From: a virus
IMG/VR virus record: IMGVR_UViG_3300035438_000817
Span: 1-64,000 of that record
Strand: one strand, 5' to 3'
DNA: 64,000 nucleotides
Shown here: positions 55,125 through 64,000 of the stretch, in pieces
How positions within the stretch are numbered: position 1 is the stretch's first letter
How the letters are laid out: the number at the start of each line of letters is the position of its first letter
Notes under the pieces: generated by a model
The model's input: the letters and a program-made list of their open reading frames with translations, nothing else
Database searches by the model: none
Told to the model about the DNA's origin: nothing
Position numbers and translations under genes: made by a program

Positions 55125-55423
55125 TGTTATATCCACAAACTAGCCCGTATTTCAATTCAGATATTGTCAATGGAATATTTTTAGATGTAATGATAAACAG
55201 ACCTATACCATCAGATCCAACTGATGTTTATTGGGAAATTACTTCAATCTATAATTTAAGACCTGATTTATTAGCCAGTGATCTTTATAATGATAGTAGA
55301 TTGTGGTGGGTGTTTGCTCAAAGAAATCCAAATAAATTAAAAGACCCATTGTTTGATTTTGTTCAGGGTGTATTTATTTACATTCCTAAACAAGATGTAA
55401 TTGTTGCTTCATTAGGATTATAA
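55124..55423 (+). CDS. gp53: Baseplate wedge protein gp53-like
   Basis: 99 residues from the ATG at 55124, which overlaps the gp48 stop (TAATG) and has GGAGGA about 10 bases upstream. A TTG two codons earlier is possible. SIYNLRPDLLASDLYNDSRL then WWVFAQRNPNKLKDP and VQGVFIYIP form the LysM-like gp53 core (T4: RPEELANAIYGNPQLYWVLL). It is about half the length of T4 gp53 (196), as in marine relatives. gp53 holds the wedge to the hub. Confidence 0.82.
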   Translation: MLYPQTSPYFNSDIVNGIFLDVMINRPIPSDPTDVYWEITSIYNLRPDLLASDLYNDSRLWWVFAQRNPNKLKDPLFDFVQGVFIYIPKQDVIVASLGL

Positions 55424-55424
55424 T

Positions 55425-57917
55425 ATGACCTTTAATTCAAATAAGTCATCCGATGACAGTGCTCCATCGGGTACGAATGCGGCCCCATCCTCAACTTCAG
55501 GTCAAAGTAATACATCCAGTACACAAAATACAGGACAAAAATCAACTAATAGTGCTGGTTCTGATTTTTCTAACAATCGCACTGATAATCCACTTAATAA
55601 TTTTAGTAGTTATACATATTCAATTGTATTATATGCTATTAGTCCAGAAGACGCTAATACATATGCAGAAACAGGACAAACTCCAACAGACAGATCAAAA
55701 TATTATATTGTTGCTCAATCAGGAGGAATAAGTTCCGCTGATAGTCGTGCCATAACTAGTAGTGGCAATCCAGGCCCAAATCAAATGGGATTAGATTATT
55801 TTATTGATTCATTGGAATTCAAAACAACTATTCCTAATACTGCAGCAACCTCTGTTGCTCAAGGGTCTAGAATTAAATTAAAAATTATAGAACCATATGG
55901 ATTTAATTTTACTGAAGAATTGAAAAAATTGGCGTTAAAAATTTCAAAAAAAAGTCCATTGATGAAAGGAGTTACTGAAGATAACTTTAATCATAGACTT
56001 ATGCGTTATATTTTAGGTATTAGATATTATGGTTATGATACACAAGGAAATTTGGTAACATCTAAGAGCGGATTTGTAAAAAACTATAGCAATGGATTTT
56101 CTGATGACAATAGTGTAATAGAACGTTATGTTGTTGTTGCCATAAATGATTTTAAGTTTAAAGTAAATGGAAATTCAACTACATATAATATTGAATTACA
56201 AGAAGCTGCACCTCAAGCTTCTCTGGGAACTATAATCGGAGTAACTCAAAATCCCCTAAATATTAATGGTTCAACTGTAGGTGAAGTTCTTATGGGATCA
56301 AAAGGTCCAAACTCTAAATCTTTAGTGTCAGAACTCAATAGTCAGACTAAAAAATTAACAGAATCTTCAAATAAAACTGAACAGTCACATACTTATGAAA
56401 TAGAATTCTTGGACGAAAAAAATAAATCTGATCCAAATGGTCTGATAGCTACGGCAAAATTGTCAGAATCTGATGCTAAAACTAATACTGGATCAGGTGC
56501 TTCATCAAATACATCTAAATCAAACATTGCGGAACAGTTTAAGCAACAAACTTTTAATAGTAATATAAAATCGGTTGGTTTCAAAGGTGGAACTGAGATT
56601 GTACAAATCATTGATGATATTATATCTAAAAGTAGTTATGTTTCAAATGCTTTAAAAGTATTAAACAATGAAAAACCAGAAACTGGCAGTGTTAAAAATA
56701 CATCAAAACAAGAATTTAAATGGTTTAGTATAAATCCAATTGTTACAACTAAGTCATTTGAAAAAAAGACAAATTATTGGACTTTTAATATAAAATATCA
56801 AATAAAACCATATATTATATATTATATTAAGTCAAATAACGTTACAAATTTTTGTAAATTTAATGGTGCACACAAAGTTTATAACTATTTTTTAACTGGA
56901 GAAAATACTCAAGTTTTAAATTATGAACTTAGTTACAATGCATTATATTTTATTCCAGAAAGTTCAACTCTTAATCAGACTGGGTATGCAATTACGGAAT
57001 CTAATACTAGTTTAGCTAAACAACCAATACCAAGCGCAAATCAAGGTGGTTCACAAAGTGGTACAGGGGGAGTTGGAATTAATAATGAAACTGTTCCGCA
57101 AGAAAACGTAAGAGCACAATTATATAGTCCAAATGATGCTTATAAAGTTACAATGAAAATTATGGGTGATCCGGATTGGATTTTAACAAGCACTGGAATT
57201 AATGCTGTTGCTCAATCTAGATTTAAAGCAAATCCAAAAGTAAAATCATTAAGTGGTACAGCAGCTGATTTGGGACCAACAATGTTTGATGGACAATTAC
57301 TAGTTCAAGTTATATTTAATACTGCTAATGATTATTTAAATACTGGATTAATGGATGTAAGCGATCAAGTATTGACAATGAGCCCAGGAACAAGAAATTT
57401 TAATATTAAAGGTACAATTTTTACAGTATCGCATGTGACATCTTTATTTTTAAAAGGATCATTTACTCAAACATTAGAGATGCAAGTTGTCCCGTCAAAT
57501 TTATTAGTTACCGAAAACTCAAATTCTTCCGCCGATGGTAGAGAATCTTCTACAACACCAAGTGGTACTAATACTGGTACTGATGGTACGACTAGACCAA
57601 CATTATCTACTGGTGATTTTATAGCGGCTGATGCGAGAGCAACCACAGATGCGTCTTTGATAGAATCACAAAGTCAATTGGCACAAAATTCTCCCTCAAA
57701 CAATTCTCAGGGCGTCATAGTTACTGGACAACTTGGTAGACAAGAATTTGCAAGTGATGATAGAACTTTCACGGCTCGCAATAATAGAGCTGCACTTGAT
57801 GCGCCAAATACAGATAATACGCCTTACGATTATGCAGCCTCAGCTGCCTCGGCGCGAGCAGCAGAAAAAGAAGGACTTGGAGTTACTGCTGACGGTACTC
57901 CATGGAGACTTAGATAA
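55425..57917 (+). CDS. Baseplate hub protein (gp27-type candidate)
   Basis: 830 residues. A low-complexity Ser/Thr/Asn N-terminus (1-55) leads to NPLNNFSSYTYSIVLYAISP, a start typical of a large structural protein in marine T4-like baseplate operons. Beta-rich domains follow (LDYFIDSLEFKTTIPNTAAT, GSRIKLKIIEPYGFNFTEEL; later YWTFNIKYQIKPYIIYYIKS, NYELSYNALYFIPESS). The order of domains and its place next to the gp5 spike gene suggest the gp27-like trimeric hub on which gp5 sits. This is inferred from context, since no sequence motif is decisive. A low-complexity tail ends the protein. Confidence 0.6.
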   Translation: MTFNSNKSSDDSAPSGTNAAPSSTSGQSNTSSTQNTGQKSTNSAGSDFSNNRTDNPLNNFSSYTYSIVLYAISPEDANTYAETGQTPTDRSKYYIVAQSGGISSADSRAITSSGNPGPNQMGLDYFIDSLEFKTTIPNTAATSVAQGSRIKLKIIEPYGFNFTEELKKLALKISKKSPLMKGVTEDNFNHRLMRYILGIRYYGYDTQGNLVTSKSGFVKNYSNGFSDDNSVIERYVVVAINDFKFKVNGNSTTYNIELQEAAPQASLGTIIGVTQNPLNINGSTVGEVLMGSKGPNSKSLVSELNSQTKKLTESSNKTEQSHTYEIEFLDEKNKSDPNGLIATAKLSESDAKTNTGSGASSNTSKSNIAEQFKQQTFNSNIKSVGFKGGTEIVQIIDDIISKSSYVSNALKVLNNEKPETGSVKNTSKQEFKWFSINPIVTTKSFEKKTNYWTFNIKYQIKPYIIYYIKSNNVTNFCKFNGAHKVYNYFLTGENTQVLNYELSYNALYFIPESSTLNQTGYAITESNTSLAKQPIPSANQGGSQSGTGGVGINNETVPQENVRAQLYSPNDAYKVTMKIMGDPDWILTSTGINAVAQSRFKANPKVKSLSGTAADLGPTMFDGQLLVQVIFNTANDYLNTGLMDVSDQVLTMSPGTRNFNIKGTIFTVSHVTSLFLKGSFTQTLEMQVVPSNLLVTENSNSSADGRESSTTPSGTNTGTDGTTRPTLSTGDFIAADARATTDASLIESQSQLAQNSPSNNSQGVIVTGQLGRQEFASDDRTFTARNNRAALDAPNTDNTPYDYAASAASARAAEKEGLGVTADGTPWRLR

Positions 57918-57983
57918 AGATATAAAATGAAGACTTTCTGGCAAAAAGTGATAATTACAAATAATGGTAAATAGGAAAATAAA

Positions 57984-60900
57984 ATGGCAATAGATGCACC
58001 AAAAGAAGGCACCCCAGCAAACTTTGAAAGTGATCGTGGCGGACAATCAACTTTAATTAAAGAACCAGTTATTGGAATTGTTAAGAACAATGTTGATCCC
58101 ACTCATAGTGGGGCAGTATACGTATATATTGCAAAACTAAGTTCATCTAGTTCACCAAATGATGGAGGAAGTTGGATTAAAGTTAACTATCTTAGCCCAT
58201 TTTGTGGTTTATCAGGAGTAAGTGGAGTAGCAGGATCAGGATCAACAACCGATGGATATGGTAAATTCGTAGGAAATCCTCAGAGTTATGGATTCTGGGC
58301 AAGTGCACCAGATATAGGAACTCAAGTTCTTTGTATATTCATTAATGGTGAACCAGAACAGGGTTATTATATAGGATGTATACCTCAAATTGGTTTATTA
58401 AGTATGACTCCAGCTATAGGTAGTAGTAAAGTAATTGTTCCTAATGATGGAGAAGCTAAAACATATGGAGGAGCTGACAGATTACCAACTGGAGAAGTAA
58501 ACTCTACTAATCCCAATCTTGCTAATAGCGGTACGATAGTAACTGATCCTAAACCAGTTCATAGTTATCAAGCTGCAATTTTATTTCAACAAGGTCTAAT
58601 CAGAGACAATGCACGCGGAGTTATTAGTAGTAGTGCTCAACGAGAAACTCCGAGTAGAGTATTTGGTATGAGCACTCCGGGCGGTCCGATATTTCAAGGA
58701 GGTTATAATAATAGTAATATCAAAGCCGCAGCCACTGGATCAACTGACCCTAGTAAACTAACAATGATTGGCAGAACCGGTGGACATAGTTTTGTTATGG
58801 ACGATGGTGATTTACAGGGACAAGATCAATTAACAAGAATCAGAACATCTAGCGGTCATATGATAATGATGAATGATAGTTCTCAATCATTGTTTATCAT
58901 TCATGCTAATGGTCAAAGTTGGATAGAATTGGGTAAAGAAGGTACAGTTGATATGTATGCTAGTAACTCAGTTAATATCAGAACTCAAGGTGATCTTAAC
59001 TTACATGCAGATCGTGATTTGAATTTACATGCTGATAGAAACTTTACATTGTATGGTAAAAATCTAAACATGGAATCTGATAATGATATGAATATCAGAA
59101 GTGGTGCCAATTTTAGTCAATATGCTAGCACAAGTTATACAGTTAAAAGCGGTAGTGATTTGGCATTGTTTGGTGGTGGTTCTACTAGTTTGGCTGGTAG
59201 TGGATCCACATACATAAATGGAAAAAAGATATATTTAAATAGTGGCAATAGTGGTACAACACCGGCTGAGGTACCAGTAATACCAAAAGTTAATCACCCA
59301 GATACAACTTATAGTACAGAAAAAGGATGGATGTATCCAAGTCCACACGCTTTACTATCTGTTACTAGTAGAGCGCCAACTCATATGCCTTGGATTGCAA
59401 GCGGAAAAGGTGTAGATGTTAGTGTTTCTAGTAGTACTAATAGTAGTCTGCCAACAACTACACCGGCAGTAGCACAAGTAAATAACGAAAGTGCTAGTGT
59501 TCCAACTCGTCCTACAAATCCTGCAACTATCAATACAGTAACTACACCAACTGGATTTGATAATTCAGTAGAAGGTATTAATGCACAGACATTAAGAGCT
59601 CTAGTTGGTCAAAATGCTGAGTCTAATAGCACAAAGGCTGCCGGCGGGCCACCAGCACGAGCAATTAAAGGAACTGGAACATCAGCAACTGTATCACCAG
59701 TTTCATTAATGTTTGGATTAAATTTAACAATAACTGAAGGTGATATTACAGTTACACCTTACTCTGCACCTGCAGATACTAAACGTGGTGAAGGAATTCT
59801 TGATGGACCAGGAGGATTGACATTAGAACAAGCTTGTGGACCTGGTATGGCAATAAAACCAGGTTCAAAAGATTTACTTCAAACAAGATTGGCTCAAGGT
59901 ATGCCAATGGATAAAGCAATACAAGGTTTAGTAACTGGTAATCTTGGTGCCACTGATCCTATTAAATTGTTAACTGATGGTAAAGTTCAAACTCAAATTA
60001 TTGCTGGCAGTCTCAATAATGCCGCTAATAGTTTGGTAAATTCTGGAATATTAACTGGTGCAGAATCTGCAGGTCAGGCAGGAGGATTAGTATTAGCTGC
60101 TTCTAATTTTGGTGTTAACGCTGTTACGGGAGTAGTTAATGGAGTTCTAGGAACAGTTACTGGAATTGCACAAGGAGTCACTAATGTGGTAACTGGAACA
60201 ATTGGTGCAGTAACCAACATTGCAAGTGGAATTTCATCAGGTGTCAGTAAAATATCAGACATGATGGCCGGAGGTAAATTTGCAGGTCAACTAAGTGATA
60301 GTATCAGTAATGGAGTTACTGGATTAGCCAATAGTATTAAAGGTGCAATTTCAACTAGTGTTGATAGTTTAGGTAAAAGTTTGGCTGGTTTAGTGACTGG
60401 ACTAGAAAGTACATTAAGAGGCGCTTTTAAAACGGTAGAAGCTTCATTTAAGAATCTTACTGCTAATACTCCAAATATATTAGGTGGTAAAGGTAATGCA
60501 AGTAGTGTCACTGATTTGACAACTCCAGGAGCAAAATATCAATCTTCACAGGCGGCATTGGATATTGCACAATCTAAATTTGATGATGCTAGAACTGCAT
60601 ATAGAAATAATCCAGATGATATAAATTCAATTGCATTAAGCTCAGCTGAATCGGCATTATCAGATGCTAGAAAGAAAACAGCCGGTGCATCATTAGATAT
60701 TATAACTGGTGGTGTAGATTCTGTTATATCTGGAGTTAGTAATGTGGTCAAATCTGCCACCTCTACAGTTTCTAATTTATTTACTGGTCCTGCAACCACG
60801 CTTAATAGCGGAATCAATGCATTGCCTGGAGGTTCTGGGTCAATGGTCAATACTGTTACAACTGACAGTGGCACAAACATTGTTAATAATGTTAAGAATA

Positions 60901-61769
60901 GTATTACTTCTGCTGCCAGTACTGGGGCGGTTGCTGGAGCGGCAGTCGCTGCAAATTCATTATCTAGTCCCACTGGTTTAGTTGGAAATTTAGTTAATAA
61001 TACTACTAATGCCATTACTGGAGTTGTCAACGGTGTTGTCAACACCGCTACTGGACTTGTTACTGGAGTTATAGATACTGCAACAAATTTAGTAACTGGT
61101 ACAGTGAATGCGGCTGTAGGTTTAGTAAATGGAGTTCTTGCTTTACCTGGTCAAATTATTAACTCAATAACCGCAACAGCAAATGGAATACTAAGTAGTA
61201 TTCAAACTGCTCTAGCGAGTATTGGAAACATGGGTGGACAAATTAAATCAGCGATTCAGGCGGTTGAAACATTTAGTAAAACTGATTTGACTTCTAAAGT
61301 TGGTACAAATATGGGAGATTCAAGAATACCAATTCCATTGACATTGACTAAATCTCCAACTCCACAAGTATCAGAATCTGGACTTACTTCAAATGATTCA
61401 GCATCAGATCAGCAGGCTAAAGTATTGGCAAAAATTAAAGACCTTGAAGAACAAATACGTCAGAATATTGCTTTGATTAATAAAGAACAAAGAGAAAATG
61501 CTGGACTTTTTACAAAAATATCTAGCAGTGCTAAACAATCTAGATTAGAAAGAGATTTAAAAAAGGCAAATGAAGAATATCAAGCGTTAGTATCTAATCA
61601 GAATCAAGCGCCACCATCGCAATCTCCGTCAACTTCTACTTCAGAAGTTACTACTACAACTGAAATTGACAATTATGGAAACAAAATAATTACTACACGA
61701 GGTGGTGGAACAAGCCGATTCATACCGGTGGCAGAAGCAATAGCTCGCAGAGATTCAACAAACAGATAA
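57984..61769 (+). CDS. gp5: Baseplate central spike gp5-like, without lysozyme domain
   Basis: 1261 residues. An OB-fold-like domain (about 25-145: VIGIVKNNVDPTHSGAVYVY, FWASAPDIGTQVLCIFINGE, GYYIGCIP) is that of gp5/VgrG spikes. Residues about 265-410 hold HSFVMDDGD and the beta-helix repeats TVDMYASNSVNIRTQGDLNL, LHADRDLNLHADRNFTLYGK. No T4-type lysozyme domain is present between them. The C-terminal ~850 residues are unlike T4 gp5: Ser/Thr/Pro linkers, then Val/Gly/Thr-rich repeats near 712-755 and 1009-1059 (GVVNGVVNTATGLVTGV), and a coiled coil near 1150-1200. AGGAAAATAAA precedes the ATG. Confidence 0.8.
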   Translation: MAIDAPKEGTPANFESDRGGQSTLIKEPVIGIVKNNVDPTHSGAVYVYIAKLSSSSSPNDGGSWIKVNYLSPFCGLSGVSGVAGSGSTTDGYGKFVGNPQSYGFWASAPDIGTQVLCIFINGEPEQGYYIGCIPQIGLLSMTPAIGSSKVIVPNDGEAKTYGGADRLPTGEVNSTNPNLANSGTIVTDPKPVHSYQAAILFQQGLIRDNARGVISSSAQRETPSRVFGMSTPGGPIFQGGYNNSNIKAAATGSTDPSKLTMIGRTGGHSFVMDDGDLQGQDQLTRIRTSSGHMIMMNDSSQSLFIIHANGQSWIELGKEGTVDMYASNSVNIRTQGDLNLHADRDLNLHADRNFTLYGKNLNMESDNDMNIRSGANFSQYASTSYTVKSGSDLALFGGGSTSLAGSGSTYINGKKIYLNSGNSGTTPAEVPVIPKVNHPDTTYSTEKGWMYPSPHALLSVTSRAPTHMPWIASGKGVDVSVSSSTNSSLPTTTPAVAQVNNESASVPTRPTNPATINTVTTPTGFDNSVEGINAQTLRALVGQNAESNSTKAAGGPPARAIKGTGTSATVSPVSLMFGLNLTITEGDITVTPYSAPADTKRGEGILDGPGGLTLEQACGPGMAIKPGSKDLLQTRLAQGMPMDKAIQGLVTGNLGATDPIKLLTDGKVQTQIIAGSLNNAANSLVNSGILTGAESAGQAGGLVLAASNFGVNAVTGVVNGVLGTVTGIAQGVTNVVTGTIGAVTNIASGISSGVSKISDMMAGGKFAGQLSDSISNGVTGLANSIKGAISTSVDSLGKSLAGLVTGLESTLRGAFKTVEASFKNLTANTPNILGGKGNASSVTDLTTPGAKYQSSQAALDIAQSKFDDARTAYRNNPDDINSIALSSAESALSDARKKTAGASLDIITGGVDSVISGVSNVVKSATSTVSNLFTGPATTLNSGINALPGGSGSMVNTVTTDSGTNIVNNVKNSITSAASTGAVAGAAVAANSLSSPTGLVGNLVNNTTNAITGVVNGVVNTATGLVTGVIDTATNLVTGTVNAAVGLVNGVLALPGQIINSITATANGILSSIQTALASIGNMGGQIKSAIQAVETFSKTDLTSKVGTNMGDSRIPIPLTLTKSPTPQVSESGLTSNDSASDQQAKVLAKIKDLEEQIRQNIALINKEQRENAGLFTKISSSAKQSRLERDLKKANEEYQALVSNQNQAPPSQSPSTSTSEVTTTTEIDNYGNKIITTRGGGTSRFIPVAEAIARRDSTNR

Positions 61770-61788
61770 AAATTAAAAGGAAAATATA

Positions 61789-62241
61789 ATGCCAACATTT
61801 AAAGGATTTTCAACAGTCGGTGTCAATCAATCATTGTCATTAGTTAGACCTGGTGTATATGGTGGAGTAGGATCCACAACCGTTCAGCCAAGAATAGGTA
61901 GAAAATATGCACTGTCAGATCAAAATCTAGTAATTAGAGATTTATTAAATGCATTAAGTATTAAACAAGGTGATAAAGTTGGACAACCAACGTATGGAAC
62001 TATATTATGGTCATATATATTTGAACCAAGTACACAGGAAACTCAACAAGCAATAGAAGATGAAGTAAGACGAGTTATAAGTTTAGATCCTAGAATCATA
62101 TTAAACAGTGTTGGTATATATATTCAAGAAAATGGTGTATTATTACAGATAGAAATGGCATTTAGTCCATTTAATAATGTTATAAAAACAGATTTTTTCT
62201 TGAATAGATATAATGGAAGTATTCAACAACTAAGTCAATAA
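61789..62241 (+). CDS. gp25: Baseplate wedge protein gp25
   Basis: 150 residues of the GPW/gp25 family. NLVIRDLLNALSIKQGDKVG, PTYGTILWSYIFEPSTQETQ and IEDEVRRVISLDPRIILNSV are the conserved core, and IEMAFSPFNNV is the final strand. gp25 with gp6 and gp53 forms the wedge core that triggers sheath contraction. AAAAGGAAAATATA precedes the ATG. Confidence 0.94.
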   Translation: MPTFKGFSTVGVNQSLSLVRPGVYGGVGSTTVQPRIGRKYALSDQNLVIRDLLNALSIKQGDKVGQPTYGTILWSYIFEPSTQETQQAIEDEVRRVISLDPRIILNSVGIYIQENGVLLQIEMAFSPFNNVIKTDFFLNRYNGSIQQLSQ

Positions 62242-62266
62242 CTTCAAAATACAATGATTTTTTAAG

Positions 62267-62274
62267 AATAAATA
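62267..62274 (+). promoter_or_regulatory. Late promoter of gp6
   Basis: AATAAATA (within GAATAAATATAG), 20 bases before the gp6 ATG; predicted start near 62280. Confidence 0.6.
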
Positions 62275-62293
62275 TAGTATACGGGAAAAAAAC

Positions 62294-64000
62294 ATGGTTA
62301 CTAGTTCAAGACAAAGTGCATTATTTGGTTTACAAGATTGGAAAAGAATCTATCAAACTTATAGAGAGGCTAATTTCATGTCTTATGACTATGAAACTTT
62401 GCGTAAAAGTTTCATTGATTATCTGACTATATATTATCCAGAATCATTTAATGACTATATTGAAAGTAGTGAATTTGTTGCTATTCTAGATGTTATGGCA
62501 TTTATGGGTCAATCACTGGCATTTCGTGGTGATTTAAATGCTCGTGAAAACTTTATTGATACTGCAGAACGTAGAGATTCAGTTATTAAATTAGCTAACT
62601 TAGTTAGTTATAATCCAAAACGTAATACAGAAGCCAATGGTTTAGTAAAAGTCACTTCAATCAGTACTACTGAAAGTATTTTTGATATTAACAATGTAAG
62701 TTTGGGTAATACTACTGTGTTGTGGAATGATGCCGCAAACAGTAATTGGCAAGAACAATTTAATACTATTTTAAATGCTACATATGTTAATAGTCAAAGA
62801 GTAGGTCTTCCAGGAAATAAACAAGATATTTTAGGAATTCAAACTGAAGAATATACTATTAATTTACCATCGGGATATAACCCAGTAGTTCCGTTTTCCA
62901 CTCAAGTAAACGGTGATTTGGTTAATTTTGAACTAGTAAGTGTAACTAGCGCCAATAAAGATTATCTATATGAAATATCTCCCGCACCTAATAGTCAATT
63001 TAACATGGTGTATCAAAATGATAAGTTAGGATATGGTAGTCCAAATACAGGATTCTTTTTCTATTTTAAACAAGGTACCTTGCAAAGTTATGATATATAC
63101 TTTTCAGAAAAAATTCAAAACAATTTTCAAAATATATTTATAGAAGGAATCAATGAAACTGATACTTGGTTATATCAATTAAATAGTAACGAAACAATAA
63201 ATCGTCAATGGACTAAAGTTGATAATCTTTTTACCACTAGTTATAATAGTCAAGGAAATAGTGTTAGTTCAATATTCAGTGTAGTATCAAGAACCAATGA
63301 TCAAGTAAGTTATGTATTTGGTGATGGAGTATTTGGAGAAATTCCAATTGGAAATTATAGAGCTTATGTAAGATCGGGAAATTCATTAACCTATAGTATT
63401 GATCCAAGTGAAATGTCGGGAATCGTAGTCAGTATTCCGTATATTAGTCGTCAAAATACAAATGAAACTTTAACTATAACATTTAGTTTACAAACAGTTA
63501 ATAATACCGCACAATCTCGCGAAAGTATACTTAATATCAAAGAACGTGCACCCGCTCGTTATTATACTCAAAATCGTATGGTTAATGGAGAAGATTATAG
63601 TAATTTCCCATTTACTTTATATAATAGTATTATCAAAAGTTCGGCTCTTAATCGTAGTAGTATTGGAGTAAGTAGAAATATTGATCTATTAGATCCAACC
63701 GGAAAATACAGTAGTACTAACGTATTTGCAGATGATGGTGCATTATATACTGATCAATTACCTAAAAATGTAACATTCTCAACACAAAATATTAATTTTG
63801 CTATTGAATTTTTATCAATAACTTTACCATCATTTTTAAGCAGTTCACCAACTATTCAATATTATCAAGAATATTATCCAAGATATACTGGATATTATCC
63901 AGGAACAGAATCTGTTGATCATAGATGTTACTGGAATGAAACTACGCTTGATGGATCAAATGTAACTGGATATTTTTATGTAAAATTATCATCTGGTGTT
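62294..64000 (+). CDS. gp6: Baseplate wedge protein gp6 (partial, runs off the right edge)
   Basis: The frame opens at ATG 62294 and is open to the end (569 codons seen; T4 gp6 has 660). It has typical gp6 segments: RQSALFGLQDWKRIYQTYRE, FMSYDYETLRKSFIDYLTIY then YPESFNDYIESSEFVAILDV then MAFMGQSLAFRGDLNAREN, NRMVNGEDYSNFPFTLYNSI. gp6 dimers form the inner baseplate ring. A weak GGGAAAA precedes the ATG. Confidence 0.95.
   Translation, partial: MVTSSRQSALFGLQDWKRIYQTYREANFMSYDYETLRKSFIDYLTIYYPESFNDYIESSEFVAILDVMAFMGQSLAFRGDLNARENFIDTAERRDSVIKLANLVSYNPKRNTEANGLVKVTSISTTESIFDINNVSLGNTTVLWNDAANSNWQEQFNTILNATYVNSQRVGLPGNKQDILGIQTEEYTINLPSGYNPVVPFSTQVNGDLVNFELVSVTSANKDYLYEISPAPNSQFNMVYQNDKLGYGSPNTGFFFYFKQGTLQSYDIYFSEKIQNNFQNIFIEGINETDTWLYQLNSNETINRQWTKVDNLFTTSYNSQGNSVSSIFSVVSRTNDQVSYVFGDGVFGEIPIGNYRAYVRSGNSLTYSIDPSEMSGIVVSIPYISRQNTNETLTITFSLQTVNNTAQSRESILNIKERAPARYYTQNRMVNGEDYSNFPFTLYNSIIKSSALNRSSIGVSRNIDLLDPTGKYSSTNVFADDGALYTDQLPKNVTFSTQNINFAIEFLSITLPSFLSSSPTIQYYQEYYPRYTGYYPGTESVDHRCYWNETTLDGSNVTGYFYVKLSSGV

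Overview
The window is part of the genome of a T4-like contractile-tailed dsDNA phage (a myovirus). Hallmark genes are recognisable from their proteins: portal gp20, prohead protease gp21, scaffold gp22, major capsid protein gp23, a gp67-like core protein, recombination nuclease gp46/gp47, late sigma factor gp55, and baseplate genes gp26, gp51-like, gp48, gp53, gp5, gp25 and gp6. The DNA is AT-rich outside the fibre repeats. The carbamoyltransferase, sulfotransferases, LamG and S74 fibre proteins, and the structural genes that resemble marine cyanophage and pelagiphage homologues, suggest a phage of an aquatic bacterium. No photosynthesis gene or other host marker is present, so the host cannot be named.

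Layout. (i) 1-7344, minus strand: a tight cluster of seven sugar-modification genes (two sulfotransferases, a NodU/CmcH carbamoyltransferase, a GT9-like, a GT2-methyltransferase fusion, a GT-A and a GT4 glycosyltransferase). (ii) 7417-31710, minus strand: about 24 kb of fibre and adhesin genes, comprising two beta-propeller-like proteins, two S74-chaperone proteins, three LamG lectin-like proteins in a row, and two collagen-like proteins, one of 3584 residues. (iii) 31776-41671: the head module on the minus strand (two proteins with putative capsid-targeting leaders, gp23, gp22, gp21, gp67-like, gp20). It is interrupted by three plus-strand accessory genes (zinc-ribbon, HNH endonuclease, NUMOD3 homing endonuclease). 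(iv) 41702-46777, minus strand: two paralogous tape-measure-like proteins, the second carrying two peptidoglycan-hydrolase-like domains. (v) 46858-47906, plus strand: gp26, followed in the -1 frame by a gp51-like ORF behind a textbook frameshift signal. (vi) 47907-48419: a structured non-coding region between convergent units. (vii) 48420-53145, minus strand: a PD-(D/E)XK nuclease, gp46, gp47 and gp55 behind sigma70-type promoters. (viii) 53295-64000, plus strand: the baseplate operon.

Regulation. Structural units are preceded by octamers matching the T4 late promoter (TATAAATA), here mostly GATAAATA, with a second form CTAAATA. gp55, the sigma factor expected to read these, is itself behind a near-consensus sigma70 promoter. 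This gives an early/late cascade in which gp55, gp46 and gp47 are made by host polymerase and the virion genes follow.

Most notable: (a) a T TTT TTC slippery heptamer, 8-nt spacer and 10-bp stem-loop at the end of gp26, predicted to make a gp26-gp51 fusion by -1 frameshifting; (b) a giant collagen-like fibre whose Gly-X-Thr triplets almost lack proline, on the same strand as and upstream of a sugar-modification cluster, suggesting a phage-encoded system that glycosylates, sulfates and carbamoylates its own fibre; (c) a pair of proteins with a shared N-terminal leader that looks like a gp21-cleaved capsid-targeting signal; (d) accessory genes whose late promoters predict leaderless mRNAs.
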